Shown: positions 18,219-28,198, numbered from the stretch's first letter. The stretch: 64,000 nt of DNA from Legionella spiritensis (GCF_900186965.1 NZ_LT906457.1:453501-517500); one strand, 5' to 3'. Notes: generated from the letters alone by a model not told the origin. Made by a program: numbers and translations.

Positions 18219-18911
18219 TTATAACGACCGCAGCGATACCGCCAGAACGCTTGCCACCGCGGTGAGCGCGTGAGGTTTCCCGGCGAGGGCCTGATTTGTT
18301 TCTACCTCTATACCTGCATAATCGTCGGAGGAATATCGCTTTCGTAATGCGCAGGTAAACCCGTCACTGGTGCCTCGATAAGGGTAATTTAAGCGTACCC
18401 GCAGGGGAGGAGCGGTGTGTCTGATCTCCTGTTGCCAGCGTTTGGCTATCGTGCGCTCCGATGGTCGTTTGGGATCATACAATAACCCGATATCCGCGTT
18501 ACGGCATTGCCCGTCGAGTATCGGAGTAAAGCTGTGAATGGACAAATGCCAGACTTGCCTGCCTTGTTTAATATACTCATGAATATGCGATTCGACTTGT
18601 TGGCGAAACGGCAAATAAAACTGTTGCTTGATGGTTTCCTTATCCGCAAGAGACAGGGAACGGGTAATCTCAGAAAAACAGTGGGGATGGCGCAGACTGC
18701 GATTACAGTCAATGAGCAAGCGCGTTGCCTGAGCTTTTACCAATGCGCAACGCAGAGATTCACTTAAATAATCGGCAATCGCAGACGCGCCAATATCCAG
18801 CCCCCGGTGTGAGTTGAGCAGATCATGATAAGGCTGGAACAGGGGTTCGTAAGCGTCAGGAACGTGATTGACGGCATGCTCGCAACTTAATAGTACAATA
18901 GCGGGTTTCAT
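18219..18911 (-). CDS. N-formylglutamate amidohydrolase-like enzyme
   Basis: 230 residues of the N-formylglutamate amidohydrolase (HutG/FGase) superfamily, zinc-dependent. It begins MKPAIVLLSCEHAVNHVPDAY and continues with HRGLDIGA, HSFTPIL and ADIGLLYDP, the metal- and substrate-binding motifs. The ATG at 18911 overlaps the stop of the GCS2 gene (ATGA), fixing the start despite a longer frame. No hut genes are nearby. With the RimK and GCS2 ligases upstream it more likely trims or hydrolyses an amide product of this cluster than serving histidine degradation. Confidence 0.85.
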   Translation of the reverse strand: MKPAIVLLSCEHAVNHVPDAYEPLFQPYHDLLNSHRGLDIGASAIADYLSESLRCALVKAQATRLLIDCNRSLRHPHCFSEITRSLSLADKETIKQQFYLPFRQQVESHIHEYIKQGRQVWHLSIHSFTPILDGQCRNADIGLLYDPKRPSERTIAKRWQQEIRHTAPPLRVRLNYPYRGTSDGFTCALRKRYSSDDYAGIEVETNQALAGKPHALTAVASVLAVSLRSL

Positions 18912-20134
18912 AATGCGGTAAAAAGTTGGTTGGCCAGCAGACAATGACCAAGTTGGCGGTACAGTCGTTTCAGGGTTGGCAAACTATGATCCTGCCCGCA
19001 GGCTCTTAACAGGCGCTCGCTTAAATTTCCCTGGGACAGGATGGTTTCCATAACGCGCTGGCTGTTGCTATCCAGATCGTGACTTACTCGTTCGATTAAC
19101 TGATACCATACATCCCGGCAGTTTTTGACTTGCCGGGACAATTGCCACTGTTGAGAGAGTACCTTGTCGCCAATGGGGGTGTGCAAGCCTTGATAAATAC
19201 TTTGCCGATATACGTCCACGAGAGGTTTATTATCGCAAGGGTTGTCAATAAAAAAGGAGGAGCTTTCAATCCAGTTTTTCAAAATGGCCACGATGGATCG
19301 AGCTATAGCGTAATCCGCCATGACACATTCCTGGGAATCAAGAATGCGTATTTCAATGGCGCCGTATTCAAATTTTGGAATGGCTGCCCGGGAGTTAAGC
19401 CATTCAAATTGCAGGATCCCCTTGGGATCGAAGGGGCGAATGGCGTCATACATGGGTAATAATATGTCACTTTGGTATTGTTGTGCCGACGTGATGAATT
19501 CAGGGATCACGTCACCGGTAATGGCCGGGATACGCTGCTGGTTTTTGTCGTAAAAATAAAGACGGGCATCCTGCATGCCGCTGAACGCGCCGTCAAGAAA
19601 CGGGGTGCTCGCGCCAATAGCAGGCAAGAGAGGCAGAATTAAACGAATGGCGTTATGCAGCCGGCAAAATTCCGTATCGTCAGCAAATGGCAAATTAATG
19701 TGCATGCTTTGCAAATTGGCCCAGCCATGTCCCTCGCAATTAAACAAGGCGTCGTACTGCTGATAGATTTCCCGGTTGCCATGCGGCCAGCGTCTGGTTT
19801 CGGTGGCGGGGTTCATCCAGGGGTGGGCGCCGGTTGGCAACAGTATAAGATTATGGTGGTTTAGCAGCGGCTGTAATTGCATGATGGTGGATTGGAACTG
19901 ATTGACAATCTCGCTGTCTGGCGGTTTGGGGCCATTGTTTTTCAATTCAAGCACATGCAGCACCAGTTCGTTGCTGACGGCGATGTCTCCCAGGGCGACC
20001 TCGTTCGTGAGTTCGCCGTCTGCGAGGGCTTGTAAAATCAAATCGCTTTTCGGCTGTACCTCCAGCGTGTCTTTGTCCACCAGCATGTATTCAATTTCAA
20101 GACCGATGACTGAGAAAAGCCTAAACATAACCAT
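18908..20134 (-). CDS. GCS2-type carboxylate-amine ligase (glutamate-cysteine ligase-like)
   Basis: 408 residues of the GCS2/YbdK family, which joins a carboxylate to an amine using ATP. Visible: SVIGLEIEYMLVD at the N-terminus (Glu metal ligands), NGPKPPDSEIVNQF, LLPTGAHPWMNP, SMHINLPFADD, and LNSRAAIPKFEYGAIEIRILD. These are family hallmarks. AGGAAAC precedes the ATG at 20134, and the gene overlaps the RimK-like gene by 14 bp. YbdK relatives show weak gamma-glutamyl-cysteine ligase activity; the true substrate here is unknown. Confidence 0.88.
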   Translation of the reverse strand: MVMFRLFSVIGLEIEYMLVDKDTLEVQPKSDLILQALADGELTNEVALGDIAVSNELVLHVLELKNNGPKPPDSEIVNQFQSTIMQLQPLLNHHNLILLPTGAHPWMNPATETRRWPHGNREIYQQYDALFNCEGHGWANLQSMHINLPFADDTEFCRLHNAIRLILPLLPAIGASTPFLDGAFSGMQDARLYFYDKNQQRIPAITGDVIPEFITSAQQYQSDILLPMYDAIRPFDPKGILQFEWLNSRAAIPKFEYGAIEIRILDSQECVMADYAIARSIVAILKNWIESSSFFIDNPCDNKPLVDVYRQSIYQGLHTPIGDKVLSQQWQLSRQVKNCRDVWYQLIERVSHDLDSNSQRVMETILSQGNLSERLLRACGQDHSLPTLKRLYRQLGHCLLANQLFTAL

Positions 20135-21575
20135 GTTTCCTGCGTATGCGTTGGAGAAAAACGTTCATTATCTGCTGATAGAGTGTTTCCCCAAGAATTT
20201 GATCCTCGATACCAAAATCAATATTGGGGTTATCATTCACTTCAATGACGTAATGGGTGTCGCCACAGCTTTTGATGTCCACGCCGTATAGGCCGTCACC
20301 AATCAGGCGAGCGCTCTTCAGGGCTGTTTTTACCACCGCTTCCGGGACATCGGTAATGGGTACGGTTTCGTGGGCCCCCTCTTTTTTTTCCTGCTTGGCC
20401 CTCCAGTTGTAAATTTGCCAATGATCCTTGGCCATGTAGTAACGACAGGCAAATATAGGTTTGTTATCCAGTATGCCGATTCGCCAGTCGAATTCCGTGG
20501 GAATAAACGGCTGTACCAAAACCAAATCGGATGTTTTAAAAAACTGGTTCAGGGATTTTTTCAGGGATTTGGTATCATCGATTTTGATAACACCATGGGA
20601 AAACGCGCTATCCGGTCTTTTCAGGATGCAAGGGTATTCAATAGCAGGCGGAGACTTGTCGTATTTGCTGATAAACCGTGTTTCAGGGGTAAGAATCTGA
20701 TGGCTGCGCATCAGTTCCGCCAGATAGACCTTGTTGCTGCATTTGATAATGGATTGGGGATCATCAATCACAACCATGTTTTCCTGGGCGGCTCTTCGTG
20801 ACAGGCGATAGGTATAGTGATTCACCGCGGTGGTCGCTCGGATGAACAGGGCATCGTACTCTGCAATAGTTTTGGTGTCGTTTTTTTCAATAAAATCAAC
20901 ATTTAAGCCCATGGACTCCCCGGTATTCGCAAAAAACTCCAGCGCTTTTTTATTCGATGGCGCGTTGGCTTCCGACGGATCCACCAAAATAGCCAGATCA
21001 TGATAACGTTGTTTTTTTCGCCATTGATGAAATCGTTTTTTGGAGAGATAGTTTTCCGCCGATTCGCGCATGAATTCGAGATGGTTTTTGGGGATATCCG
21101 CCATGGAAAGGGCTTGTAGATTTTTAATACGCCATTGCTTGCGTTTCTCCAGGGTGAAACGAATCAGGGGAAGGGGAAATAAACCGTGCAGTTTTTTGGC
21201 CAGTGCCGCATGACATTTGGCCATGTTTTGCCCAAAATAAAGGCTGAAAATAAATTCGTTCCCTTTAATCTCATGCAGGCTGTGCTGCATCTCCTCATCA
21301 ATATCCTGTGAGATCAATTTCGACAGGCTGGTATTTAAGACATCCTGGATACTGTGGACGGATGGAATCGCTTTGTGATCACGTGCATGGGCCAGCAGAG
21401 AGACGTAATAGCCAATCGTTTGATGATTATACGATTGACAAAGATTGATAACACGCATGGAGCGGCTTTGGTGATAATGTTCACTGGCCAGGTAATCCGA
21501 GGCATGAACAATGGCGGCCAGGGGGCTCAGGAAAAACCAGTTGTCCGGGTCATCGGTTACAATTATTGTTTGCAT
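20121..21575 (-). CDS. RimK-like ATP-grasp ligase with N-terminal RimK-associated domain
   Basis: 484 residues. Residues 1-200 resemble the helix-rich domain found N-terminal to RimK-like ligases (MQTIIVTDDPDNWFFLSPLA, then LKALSMADIPK-like text). The ATP-grasp domain fills the rest: YPCILKRPDSAFSHGV as the nucleotide/Gly loop, LVLVQPFIPTEFDWRIGILD, and the metal-binding HYVIEVNDNPNIDFG near the end. The family adds amino acids such as glutamate to peptides or small molecules. It overlaps the C39-like gene by 13 bp and the GCS2 gene by 14 bp, implying translational coupling. Confidence 0.9.
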   Translation of the reverse strand: MQTIIVTDDPDNWFFLSPLAAIVHASDYLASEHYHQSRSMRVINLCQSYNHQTIGYYVSLLAHARDHKAIPSVHSIQDVLNTSLSKLISQDIDEEMQHSLHEIKGNEFIFSLYFGQNMAKCHAALAKKLHGLFPLPLIRFTLEKRKQWRIKNLQALSMADIPKNHLEFMRESAENYLSKKRFHQWRKKQRYHDLAILVDPSEANAPSNKKALEFFANTGESMGLNVDFIEKNDTKTIAEYDALFIRATTAVNHYTYRLSRRAAQENMVVIDDPQSIIKCSNKVYLAELMRSHQILTPETRFISKYDKSPPAIEYPCILKRPDSAFSHGVIKIDDTKSLKKSLNQFFKTSDLVLVQPFIPTEFDWRIGILDNKPIFACRYYMAKDHWQIYNWRAKQEKKEGAHETVPITDVPEAVVKTALKSARLIGDGLYGVDIKSCGDTHYVIEVNDNPNIDFGIEDQILGETLYQQIMNVFLQRIRRKHGYV

Positions 21576-22291
21576 GGGATGCTCTTGGGTTGAATGATCA
21601 GTAAATTGGCATCATAGGTCAGCACACCAAGCATGATGGCGTTAATGAGCCGATGAATACTTACCTTGTAATAATTATCGTGTGAAAGCGGGTTTTCCCT
21701 GTGCGGGTCTGCGACAACAATCAGTCTTTTCCGGTTATCGTATCCGCAGAGGACAACAAAATGGCCGCAGGGTGTGCCTCTGATGTCATCGTAAAAGGCT
21801 TCTCCGGAACTGGTATATCGCTCCCTGGCGCTGCGGTACAGGTACGTTGCGCTTAAACCCGTTAATATAGGTATTTTTTTTTTAAAATAATCCTTTAGCA
21901 ATTGTACGCTTAATGTTCGGAATCTTATCGTTCCCCCATGCAAAACGTATTCCATGTAAGCTTTACTCGCCTGGAGGATATCAGCTTTGCGTTTATAACG
22001 CATCTGGGCGGTCAGTTTTTGCAGTATAAGTTTGGAGTCGGCTTCGCCGTGCTCGAACCAGGTCGGATCAAAGATATTCAGGCTGTTGATATATATAGTC
22101 GCTTCAAAACCCTGTTGCAGCGCGTGTTTACCGAGCATGGGCGCCAGAGTTCCGCCTGAATGGGAACGTTCCACGCTGTGGATGACTTCTTCAAGAGGTA
22201 TGTCGAGGCCATAATAATGGTAGATGGCCTGCAAGCTGGTCGGGCCGCAGCTTTCATCGTCTGGCTGGGTATGAATGCAAATATCAATCAT
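21563..22291 (-). CDS. C39-family-like cysteine peptidase
   Basis: 242 residues, no signal peptide. The N-terminal CGPTSLQAIYHYYG places a catalytic Cys15, and GHFVVLCGYD with VVADPH supplies the His and Asp typical of C39-like papain-fold peptidases. It heads a four-gene overlapping cluster with RimK-like, GCS2-like and FGase-like genes. Such free-standing C39-like proteins next to ATP-grasp ligases are thought to cleave or transfer peptide intermediates; that is inference here. Confidence 0.85.
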   Translation of the reverse strand: MIDICIHTQPDDESCGPTSLQAIYHYYGLDIPLEEVIHSVERSHSGGTLAPMLGKHALQQGFEATIYINSLNIFDPTWFEHGEADSKLILQKLTAQMRYKRKADILQASKAYMEYVLHGGTIRFRTLSVQLLKDYFKKKIPILTGLSATYLYRSARERYTSSGEAFYDDIRGTPCGHFVVLCGYDNRKRLIVVADPHRENPLSHDNYYKVSIHRLINAIMLGVLTYDANLLIIQPKSIPCKQ

Positions 22292-22450
22292 AGGTTATTG
22301 AAAAACAATTAAACCTGAGCATGATTTAAACGTTAGTATTCGTGGCGGGAATTGTCAAATAAGCTGTTGTTAATAACGCTATAACGTATCTTGCGTATAT
22401 AATGATACTGCGCTCATTATAATTATTTTTAGACCATAAGGGATCTCGTT

Positions 22451-25400
22451 TTGAGAGGCGATGGATTGAAATCAAGACATTATTTTATCTGCCATATTCT
22501 GGCAAGCATGGCTTATCTGGTTGCCGTGATGGTTGTTGTCGGCTGGCTCACGCACGAGCCGCAATTAACACAGCCTCGTCCGCAATGGGAAGCCATGTCA
22601 TTTTATACGGCGCTGTGTATCATGCTGACTGCGGCGGCTGTTTTTACCCTGCCCAAAAATCTGTGGTTAACCCTGCTGTTTAGCATGGTGTCAGCAACCA
22701 TGGCCGTGTTTATCCTGATGGATTATCTTTTCGGCTGGAATTTTTATCAGAATCAGTGGGGAGGCGCGCCTTATCGGATTATCCATGATCTTTATCCCGG
22801 AGGCATGGCTCCGAACACGGCATTTTGTGTATTGTTTCTCAATCTGGCTATTGGGTTCTATTCTTTTTCCAACAGCGCTTTCAGCCGCATCATACAGATG
22901 ACGTTTTCAATCCTGGTTGCAGGTATTGGATTCATGGTTTTGACCGGCTATTTACTTGGCATTGAAATAGTTTATACCTGGCCTGGCGTGTCAGCCATGT
23001 CCTTGTACGCCGCTTTTTGCGTGACGCTGTTGGGTATAGCCTTGAGTATTGTTTTTTATGTTCGACACCACCGGTTTTATGTCGGTCATGGTGTCTTTCA
23101 GACTATCTCCATACTTGTGGCGGGCAATTTGTTTTTTCTTTTGCTTTGGCAAAATTTCGCACAATCAGCATTCTTGCAAATACGTGAGAGTATCAATGCG
23201 GACGGTGTCATGATTGCCAATGAGATTGAATTAAATCTGCAGCGCAATTACCTGACTGCCCGACGTTTTTTTATTCATCTTGGTAATCCGGATGTTACCC
23301 TGAATATTATCAGACACGATGCTCTGGATTTTTTAAGTGATTTACCAGGTTTGGCGTTAATAGCATGGCAACGTGATAAATTGTATCAAATTTGGTCTGA
23401 AGAACCTTCGTTCAAGGACGATGTGATACGAATTAGTCAGGCATGCCGGCAGGGAAAACAAAAAAATAATATTTTTACCAATATCATCTCCGGCTTGGCT
23501 ACGAACGGACGTACGTTTTTATGTATGGACTATAATCGGGGCCACCATAGTCTGATGCTTTTTAATGTACAGGAAATGGCTGCAAACGCGATGGTGCGGA
23601 CCAACACAAGTCTGACCGGAATGACGATTCAGTACGAAGATGATATTATTTTCAGGAAAATCAATGAAGCGTCTCCTGGTTTTGCCCGCCAATGGATGAG
23701 TACGTATCGGTTGCAACTGGATTTTTTATCCGAACCTGTCGTTTTTAAATGGTGGCCATCGCCCCGTTATGTCACGAATCACACACCCTGGTTGCCTACC
23801 GTTACTATTTTGCTGGGTTTAATCATTACCTGTCTTTTAGCGTTGGTCAATCATTTGAAAAATCGTGTGGTTCTCGATAATTCCCTGTTAAAAACATCCA
23901 TTAGCGATAAAACCAGAAAGCTCATGGAAATGGAGTCGAAATATCAGCGTATTTTCGATAACTCCCCTGATTTGCTGTTATTTGTTGACAGTGACTGCCG
24001 GATTATTGAATGTAATCAGACTTTTATGAGTACGATGGGAATCACTCGGAAAAAGAATATTACCGAGCATACGGTTTTTGAGGTTCTGAGCATACAAAAT
24101 ACCTCGTTGGCAAAAAACATCCTCAATCGCATTTCAGACACGGGGATGATAGACAATCTTGAACTTGATTTGGTGAATCAGTTTGATACCACAAGCAGGA
24201 TGATGTTAAAGGTAAATCCTCTTGTTTTACAGGATAAACGGGAAGGTTATTTATTTAGTTTCCGTGATATATCCAATATCAAGGCTTTACAGGAAGAATT
24301 GGCCTCCAGAAAGTACAGTGAGAATTTATTTCATGAAAACAAGGCGATATATGATCTCATTCTGGATGAAACCACGGATGGCTGGTGGGATATTAATCTT
24401 GAAACCGGGCAATGTATGCTGTCTGGCAAATTGCTGAACTCATTGGGGTATGATAAGGAACATTTTAAACCCGGAATTGATTTTTTCCGTGATCATGCGT
24501 TGCCGGAAGATTTTAAGGCGCTTGAAGATAATCTTAAAAAACACCTGGCCTCCAAAGGAAGATACCCACTTCATCAGGAAGTGCGTTACCGCCATCGTAA
24601 CGGCAGTCTGGTATGGATTCTTTGCCGAGGGCAGGGCATTGTTGATCCGGATGGTAAAATACGGCGTATCGTCGGTACTCATATCGATATCAGTCCTCTG
24701 AAATTTGCCCAGGATAATCTGTCTTTAAAGAATCTTGAATTGAATCTTATTTACAAAACCACCCGGCTTATTCTGGTTCAGGATGATATTAATGAAGCGT
24801 TTAAATCCTGTCTGCTGATGATTGGACAGGCCATGCGGTTTGTCGTTGGTATCGTTTATCGCTTCAATAAGGAAAATTATTGTCTGGAAGCCGGTACCGT
24901 CTGGCATCAGGGTATGGATGAAGAAAGCGATGCTTGTATCACAGCAATGAAGCGGTTGAAAATCAGGGAAAAGGAAGGGTTTGTCGGACGTGTCTGGCAC
25001 GAGCGGAAAACACTCTGGTTTGAAAAGAATGGCGGCGACAGTGTCACCGTTGAACAGTCGTTATGTCCTCATTTTCGTTTTGAGGGTGCTTTGGCATTTC
25101 CTATTCTTGTTGCCGATAACCTCTATGCGGTTTTTGAATTTTTTTGCCGGGATGTTCATTTAAAGACGGGTGAAGAGCTTGACATGATTGATGTTCTTGC
25201 CGCCCAGATGAGTCTGGCTGTGGAACGAAAGCTGGCTTATCATCAGTTGCAGCATCTGGCGTTGCATGATGAATTGACGAAATTGCCAAACCGTCGTGCC
25301 TGTATGGAGATGCTTGATCTGGCGCTAAGCAAGGCCAGGCGTAATCATACGGAATTTGCCTTGATGTTTATTGATCTGGATGATTTCAAGAAGATCAACG

Positions 25401-25756
25401 ATGATTTTGGACATCACGCGGGTGACGTGTTGTTAATAGAAATTACCGGGCGTTTCAAGGAGTCCTTGCGCGCCCATGACTATCTCGCCCGTCTGGCCGG
25501 AGATGAGTTTTTATTGATCGTGACCGATTTGGCAACCCGCTCCATCCTCACTTTACTGGCCGAACGGATAATAGAGTCCTTATCGCGGCCAGTGATCATC
25601 GAACAACATGAGATAAATGTTTCGGTAAGTATTGGTATTGCGGTTTTCCCCCAGGCTGGCGAAACGGTCGAATCCTTGTTGCAAGCGGCGGACAAAGCCT
25701 TGTATCAGGCAAAAAAAGAGGGTAAAAAAGGATTTTACTTCAGCAGTTCAAAGTGA
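22451..25756 (+). CDS. Membrane sensor diguanylate cyclase (7TM-PAS-PAS-GAF-GGDEF)
   Basis: 1101 residues. About seven membrane helices lie in residues 10-235, an extracytoplasmic region spans about 240-450, and another helix lies near 457-480. Two PAS-like domains follow (from KYQRIFDNSPDLLLFVD, about 498-620, and about 640-765 with a PAC-like VDPDGKIRRIVGTHIDIS), then GAF about 770-920 and GGDEF from about 935. The signature is AGDEF (RLAGDEFLLIV), a substitution compatible with cyclase activity in known enzymes. RAHD five residues upstream is an RxxD inhibitory site. No EAL domain. It should make c-di-GMP in response to a periplasmic or membrane cue. The start is a TTG at 22451; another TTG at 22466 after GAGAGG is equally possible. 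The end overlaps the convergent gene by 9 bp. Confidence 0.9.
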   Translation: MRGDGLKSRHYFICHILASMAYLVAVMVVVGWLTHEPQLTQPRPQWEAMSFYTALCIMLTAAAVFTLPKNLWLTLLFSMVSATMAVFILMDYLFGWNFYQNQWGGAPYRIIHDLYPGGMAPNTAFCVLFLNLAIGFYSFSNSAFSRIIQMTFSILVAGIGFMVLTGYLLGIEIVYTWPGVSAMSLYAAFCVTLLGIALSIVFYVRHHRFYVGHGVFQTISILVAGNLFFLLLWQNFAQSAFLQIRESINADGVMIANEIELNLQRNYLTARRFFIHLGNPDVTLNIIRHDALDFLSDLPGLALIAWQRDKLYQIWSEEPSFKDDVIRISQACRQGKQKNNIFTNIISGLATNGRTFLCMDYNRGHHSLMLFNVQEMAANAMVRTNTSLTGMTIQYEDDIIFRKINEASPGFARQWMSTYRLQLDFLSEPVVFKWWPSPRYVTNHTPWLPTVTILLGLIITCLLALVNHLKNRVVLDNSLLKTSISDKTRKLMEMESKYQRIFDNSPDLLLFVDSDCRIIECNQTFMSTMGITRKKNITEHTVFEVLSIQNTSLAKNILNRISDTGMIDNLELDLVNQFDTTSRMMLKVNPLVLQDKREGYLFSFRDISNIKALQEELASRKYSENLFHENKAIYDLILDETTDGWWDINLETGQCMLSGKLLNSLGYDKEHFKPGIDFFRDHALPEDFKALEDNLKKHLASKGRYPLHQEVRYRHRNGSLVWILCRGQGIVDPDGKIRRIVGTHIDISPLKFAQDNLSLKNLELNLIYKTTRLILVQDDINEAFKSCLLMIGQAMRFVVGIVYRFNKENYCLEAGTVWHQGMDEESDACITAMKRLKIREKEGFVGRVWHERKTLWFEKNGGDSVTVEQSLCPHFRFEGALAFPILVADNLYAVFEFFCRDVHLKTGEELDMIDVLAAQMSLAVERKLAYHQLQHLALHDELTKLPNRRACMEMLDLALSKARRNHTEFALMFIDLDDFKKINDDFGHHAGDVLLIEITGRFKESLRAHDYLARLAGDEFLLIVTDLATRSILTLLAERIIESLSRPVIIEQHEINVSVSIGIAVFPQAGETVESLLQAADKALYQAKKEGKKGFYFSSSK

Positions 25757-27055
25757 GAACAGGGTTTTTAATAATTGTATCGAGAAGCAGGATAAGGGTA
25801 CCAGCAGGCCAAAGGCAACGATCACCAACACGGGTAATACAAAATTTCTGTCCAGTTGCGCGGTATTTGTGAGCAGTTTCTCCGGTCTCGTGAGCAGCCT
25901 GATAATTAAATAAACCAGAATCAGTAACCCGTAATTATGCAGGGAATAGATAGTTAACCGATGCCAGAAAGACGAGTCCATGTGAACCGATTTGATATAG
26001 TCAAAAGGTAAATTGATAATGAAAAATCCGGTAAACCACAACACGGTAATTATGGGCGCCGTCTCCCGATCCCTGACTAATTGCTGCCAGGTTAAGGCCA
26101 GGGGCAGCAACAAGATTGAAAAATAGTATAACCATCCGAACGGACTGAGGAGAAGCGTGATGGCTAGTGTAAGGCAAAAAGGGTAGTGCCTGTTCACCTC
26201 GGGAGAGTTGTTGCCCATTTTTTTGATGTACCAGATCAGTATCAGCAATGAAGCAACAATATAAATAACCTGAATGGTCAATACGGACTGCGCCTGGTGG
26301 CCGGGAACAACAAATAATCGATATAAAAAACCATAAAGCGACCCATTCCAGCTGTCGCCGTACCATGTGACATGACGCAGCATTTGCAGATACTCACTAT
26401 ATATGCTCAGGCCAAAGTAATACACGGGAAGAAGGCTGAGAACAACTGTTGTCGCCAGAAGATATCCTGCGACGCGATAACGCCGTTGTTGCCAGGCCAT
26501 AACAAGAAGAAGGCCGGGAAAGAATTTGATGGCCGTAATGAATCCCCATAAAAATCCAGCCAATCGATCATGACGGCAGGCATACGCGTAATAGCCTGTC
26601 ATGACAAAAAATAATACAAAAGCGCCCATTTGAGCAATGGCGGTGTCCATAAATGTCATAAAAAGCGATAAATAGACAAGAAGTAATACCGGCCATATTT
26701 TTTGCAGTATCGCTCGTTGAAAAGCCAGTTTGGCAGCAATGGCTGCCCCGGCCAGGCCGGCGATAAAATTAAGCAGGGTCCATACGGGAAGCGCGAAGCG
26801 ATAGTCGAGGTGTGCCAGGGGTTGCAACAAGAGCAGAAAAAAAGGGGGATTAAGATTGGTGGGTAATTTTTTTGCCTTTGGCCTGGAAGAGGTTGATGGA
26901 ATGGAATAAGGTTTCTGTTCTTGTGTCAGGGCTGCCGAGGTTGAATAAAACGAGGAGAAATCCACGCGTAATTGTTGGGTGAACTGAAGATAAAATATCA
27001 GCGCATAGATGAGAGTGGCCGCTAAAAGGCTCAATGGTCCATAATAGGCTTTCAT
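25748..27055 (-). CDS. GT87-family (DUF2029-like) polytopic glycosyltransferase
   Basis: 435 residues with about ten hydrophobic helices. The early loop LNPPFFLLLLQPLAHLDYRFA (residues ~70-90) and FLWGFITAIKFFPGLLLVMAWQQRRYRVAG match the GT87 group of polyprenyl-phosphate-dependent mannosyltransferase-like membrane enzymes (GT-C fold). An Asp/Glu catalytic site typical of GT-C enzymes is not clearly assigned by eye. It starts 11 bp after the hotdog-fold gene and may belong to its transcript. The acceptor is unknown. Confidence 0.75.
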   Translation of the reverse strand: MKAYYGPLSLLAATLIYALIFYLQFTQQLRVDFSSFYSTSAALTQEQKPYSIPSTSSRPKAKKLPTNLNPPFFLLLLQPLAHLDYRFALPVWTLLNFIAGLAGAAIAAKLAFQRAILQKIWPVLLLVYLSLFMTFMDTAIAQMGAFVLFFVMTGYYAYACRHDRLAGFLWGFITAIKFFPGLLLVMAWQQRRYRVAGYLLATTVVLSLLPVYYFGLSIYSEYLQMLRHVTWYGDSWNGSLYGFLYRLFVVPGHQAQSVLTIQVIYIVASLLILIWYIKKMGNNSPEVNRHYPFCLTLAITLLLSPFGWLYYFSILLLPLALTWQQLVRDRETAPIITVLWFTGFFIINLPFDYIKSVHMDSSFWHRLTIYSLHNYGLLILVYLIIRLLTRPEKLLTNTAQLDRNFVLPVLVIVAFGLLVPLSCFSIQLLKTLFSL

Positions 27056-27066
27056 TATAAACCCTA

Positions 27067-27540
27067 TCAGTTTATGACTTTCAGGGATAATTCAAGGTCG
27101 AAGCAGGCGACTTCTTCCGGCGTTTCGGGATAATGAATCAAGGCGCGGATACGTATCATTTTATTGATTCGCTCTCCGGATGCTTTGGATTCCACGATCA
27201 TGGCATGGACGTCATCGCCTTGTTCGCAGACAAAATAAACATCGCTTTCCGGGCGGCGAAGGAACTGTGCCTGAAATGATTTGAAAACCAGCGACACCTT
27301 CAGCTGATTTTTCGCCGCATAATAAAACCCGTGTAACCCCCCGGCCAAATCAGCGCCAACGGACAGGGCACCAAAATACATGGAATTGAGATGATTTTTA
27401 CTACGTCTTCTCAAAGGTAATTTCACCACCACCCGCTGATCGTCTATAACCAGTAATCGGGGTTTCAGATAGCCAATCATCGGGACTTTAAAGCGGCTGA
27501 AATACCAGAGAAAATATTTAAAGCGGGTTAGCACGCTCAT
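27067..27540 (-). CDS. DUF4442 hotdog-fold thioesterase-like protein
   Basis: 157 residues. KVPMIGYLKPRLLVIDDQRVVVKLP and RSKNHLNSMYFGALSVGADLAGGLHGF match DUF4442, a hotdog-fold family related to acyl-CoA thioesterases and the PaaI group. The substrate is unknown. The start codon touches the stop of the upstream BON gene (27540), so translation is coupled. Confidence 0.82.
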   Translation of the reverse strand: MSVLTRFKYFLWYFSRFKVPMIGYLKPRLLVIDDQRVVVKLPLRRRSKNHLNSMYFGALSVGADLAGGLHGFYYAAKNQLKVSLVFKSFQAQFLRRPESDVYFVCEQGDDVHAMIVESKASGERINKMIRIRALIHYPETPEEVACFDLELSLKVIN

Positions 27541-28100
27541 TAACTCTCCTTGGGGGTGCCTACTTGCAGTTCGGAGATGACTTTTTTGACCCCCCGAACC
27601 GCCGTAACCCGTTTCACGATGGCTACGATGGATTTGTTTTGCTTAACCTGGCCGGATAGTGTCACAGTTCCGTTGCTGGTCGTCGCGTTGATCCCGACTA
27701 ATGGAATCGATTCATCGTCAAATACTTTCGCCTTGAGGACGGCGGCTTCCACTTTGGCCGTAATGTAGGCATCGGTGAAGGAGGTATTGACCGGTTTGAT
27801 GATCAGGTCTTCAATCTCCACCGCTTTGACGCCTTTGGTATTTTTTGAGAGTCGCAAGGCGTCAACAAAGGCTTTACGATTGTTGACATGCCCGCTTAGG
27901 GTAACCACACCATCCTCTGTTGAAACCGATATTTTTAATGGATTGAGATCACGATTTTTAGTAAATTTTGCCGTTATTTTGGTGGTAATGACCGAGTCGC
28001 TGATGGTTTGTTCGATGTCTTCCAGTTTTGTTTCCGCATGAGCAATACCGACCAGCAGGATCAAAAATAGACTGACGATAAAATTGATTAATGGGCGCAT
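27540..28100 (-). CDS. Periplasmic BON-domain protein (OsmY-like)
   Basis: 186 residues. A Sec signal peptide (MRPLINFIVSLFLILLVGIAHA) is followed by two BON domains: about 35-105 (ITAKFTKNRDLNPLKISVSTEDGVVTLSG) and about 110-180 (VEAAVLKAKVFDDES ... TSNGTVTLSGQVKQN). BON domains bind phospholipid membranes and are typical of OsmY/DolP-type envelope-stress proteins. An upstream in-frame extension to 28172 would precede the signal peptide, so 28100 is preferred. First gene of a probable BON-DUF4442-GT87 transcript. Confidence 0.9.
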   Translation of the reverse strand: MRPLINFIVSLFLILLVGIAHAETKLEDIEQTISDSVITTKITAKFTKNRDLNPLKISVSTEDGVVTLSGHVNNRKAFVDALRLSKNTKGVKAVEIEDLIIKPVNTSFTDAYITAKVEAAVLKAKVFDDESIPLVGINATTSNGTVTLSGQVKQNKSIVAIVKRVTAVRGVKKVISELQVGTPKES

Positions 28101-28198
28101 GGCTGCAAGGTTTTGGAATAATAAGGTTAATAGTATACCACATTTGATTGCCTCACCATAGTGGCCTTGCAAGTACGCAATGCAGTCTGACGCAGTAC

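Noticed and set aside
22398..22423. Two TATAAT boxes upstream of the GGDEF gene as promoters
   Set aside because: Both match the -10 consensus, but no -35 hexamer lies at 16-18 bp for either, so a specific promoter cannot be assigned.
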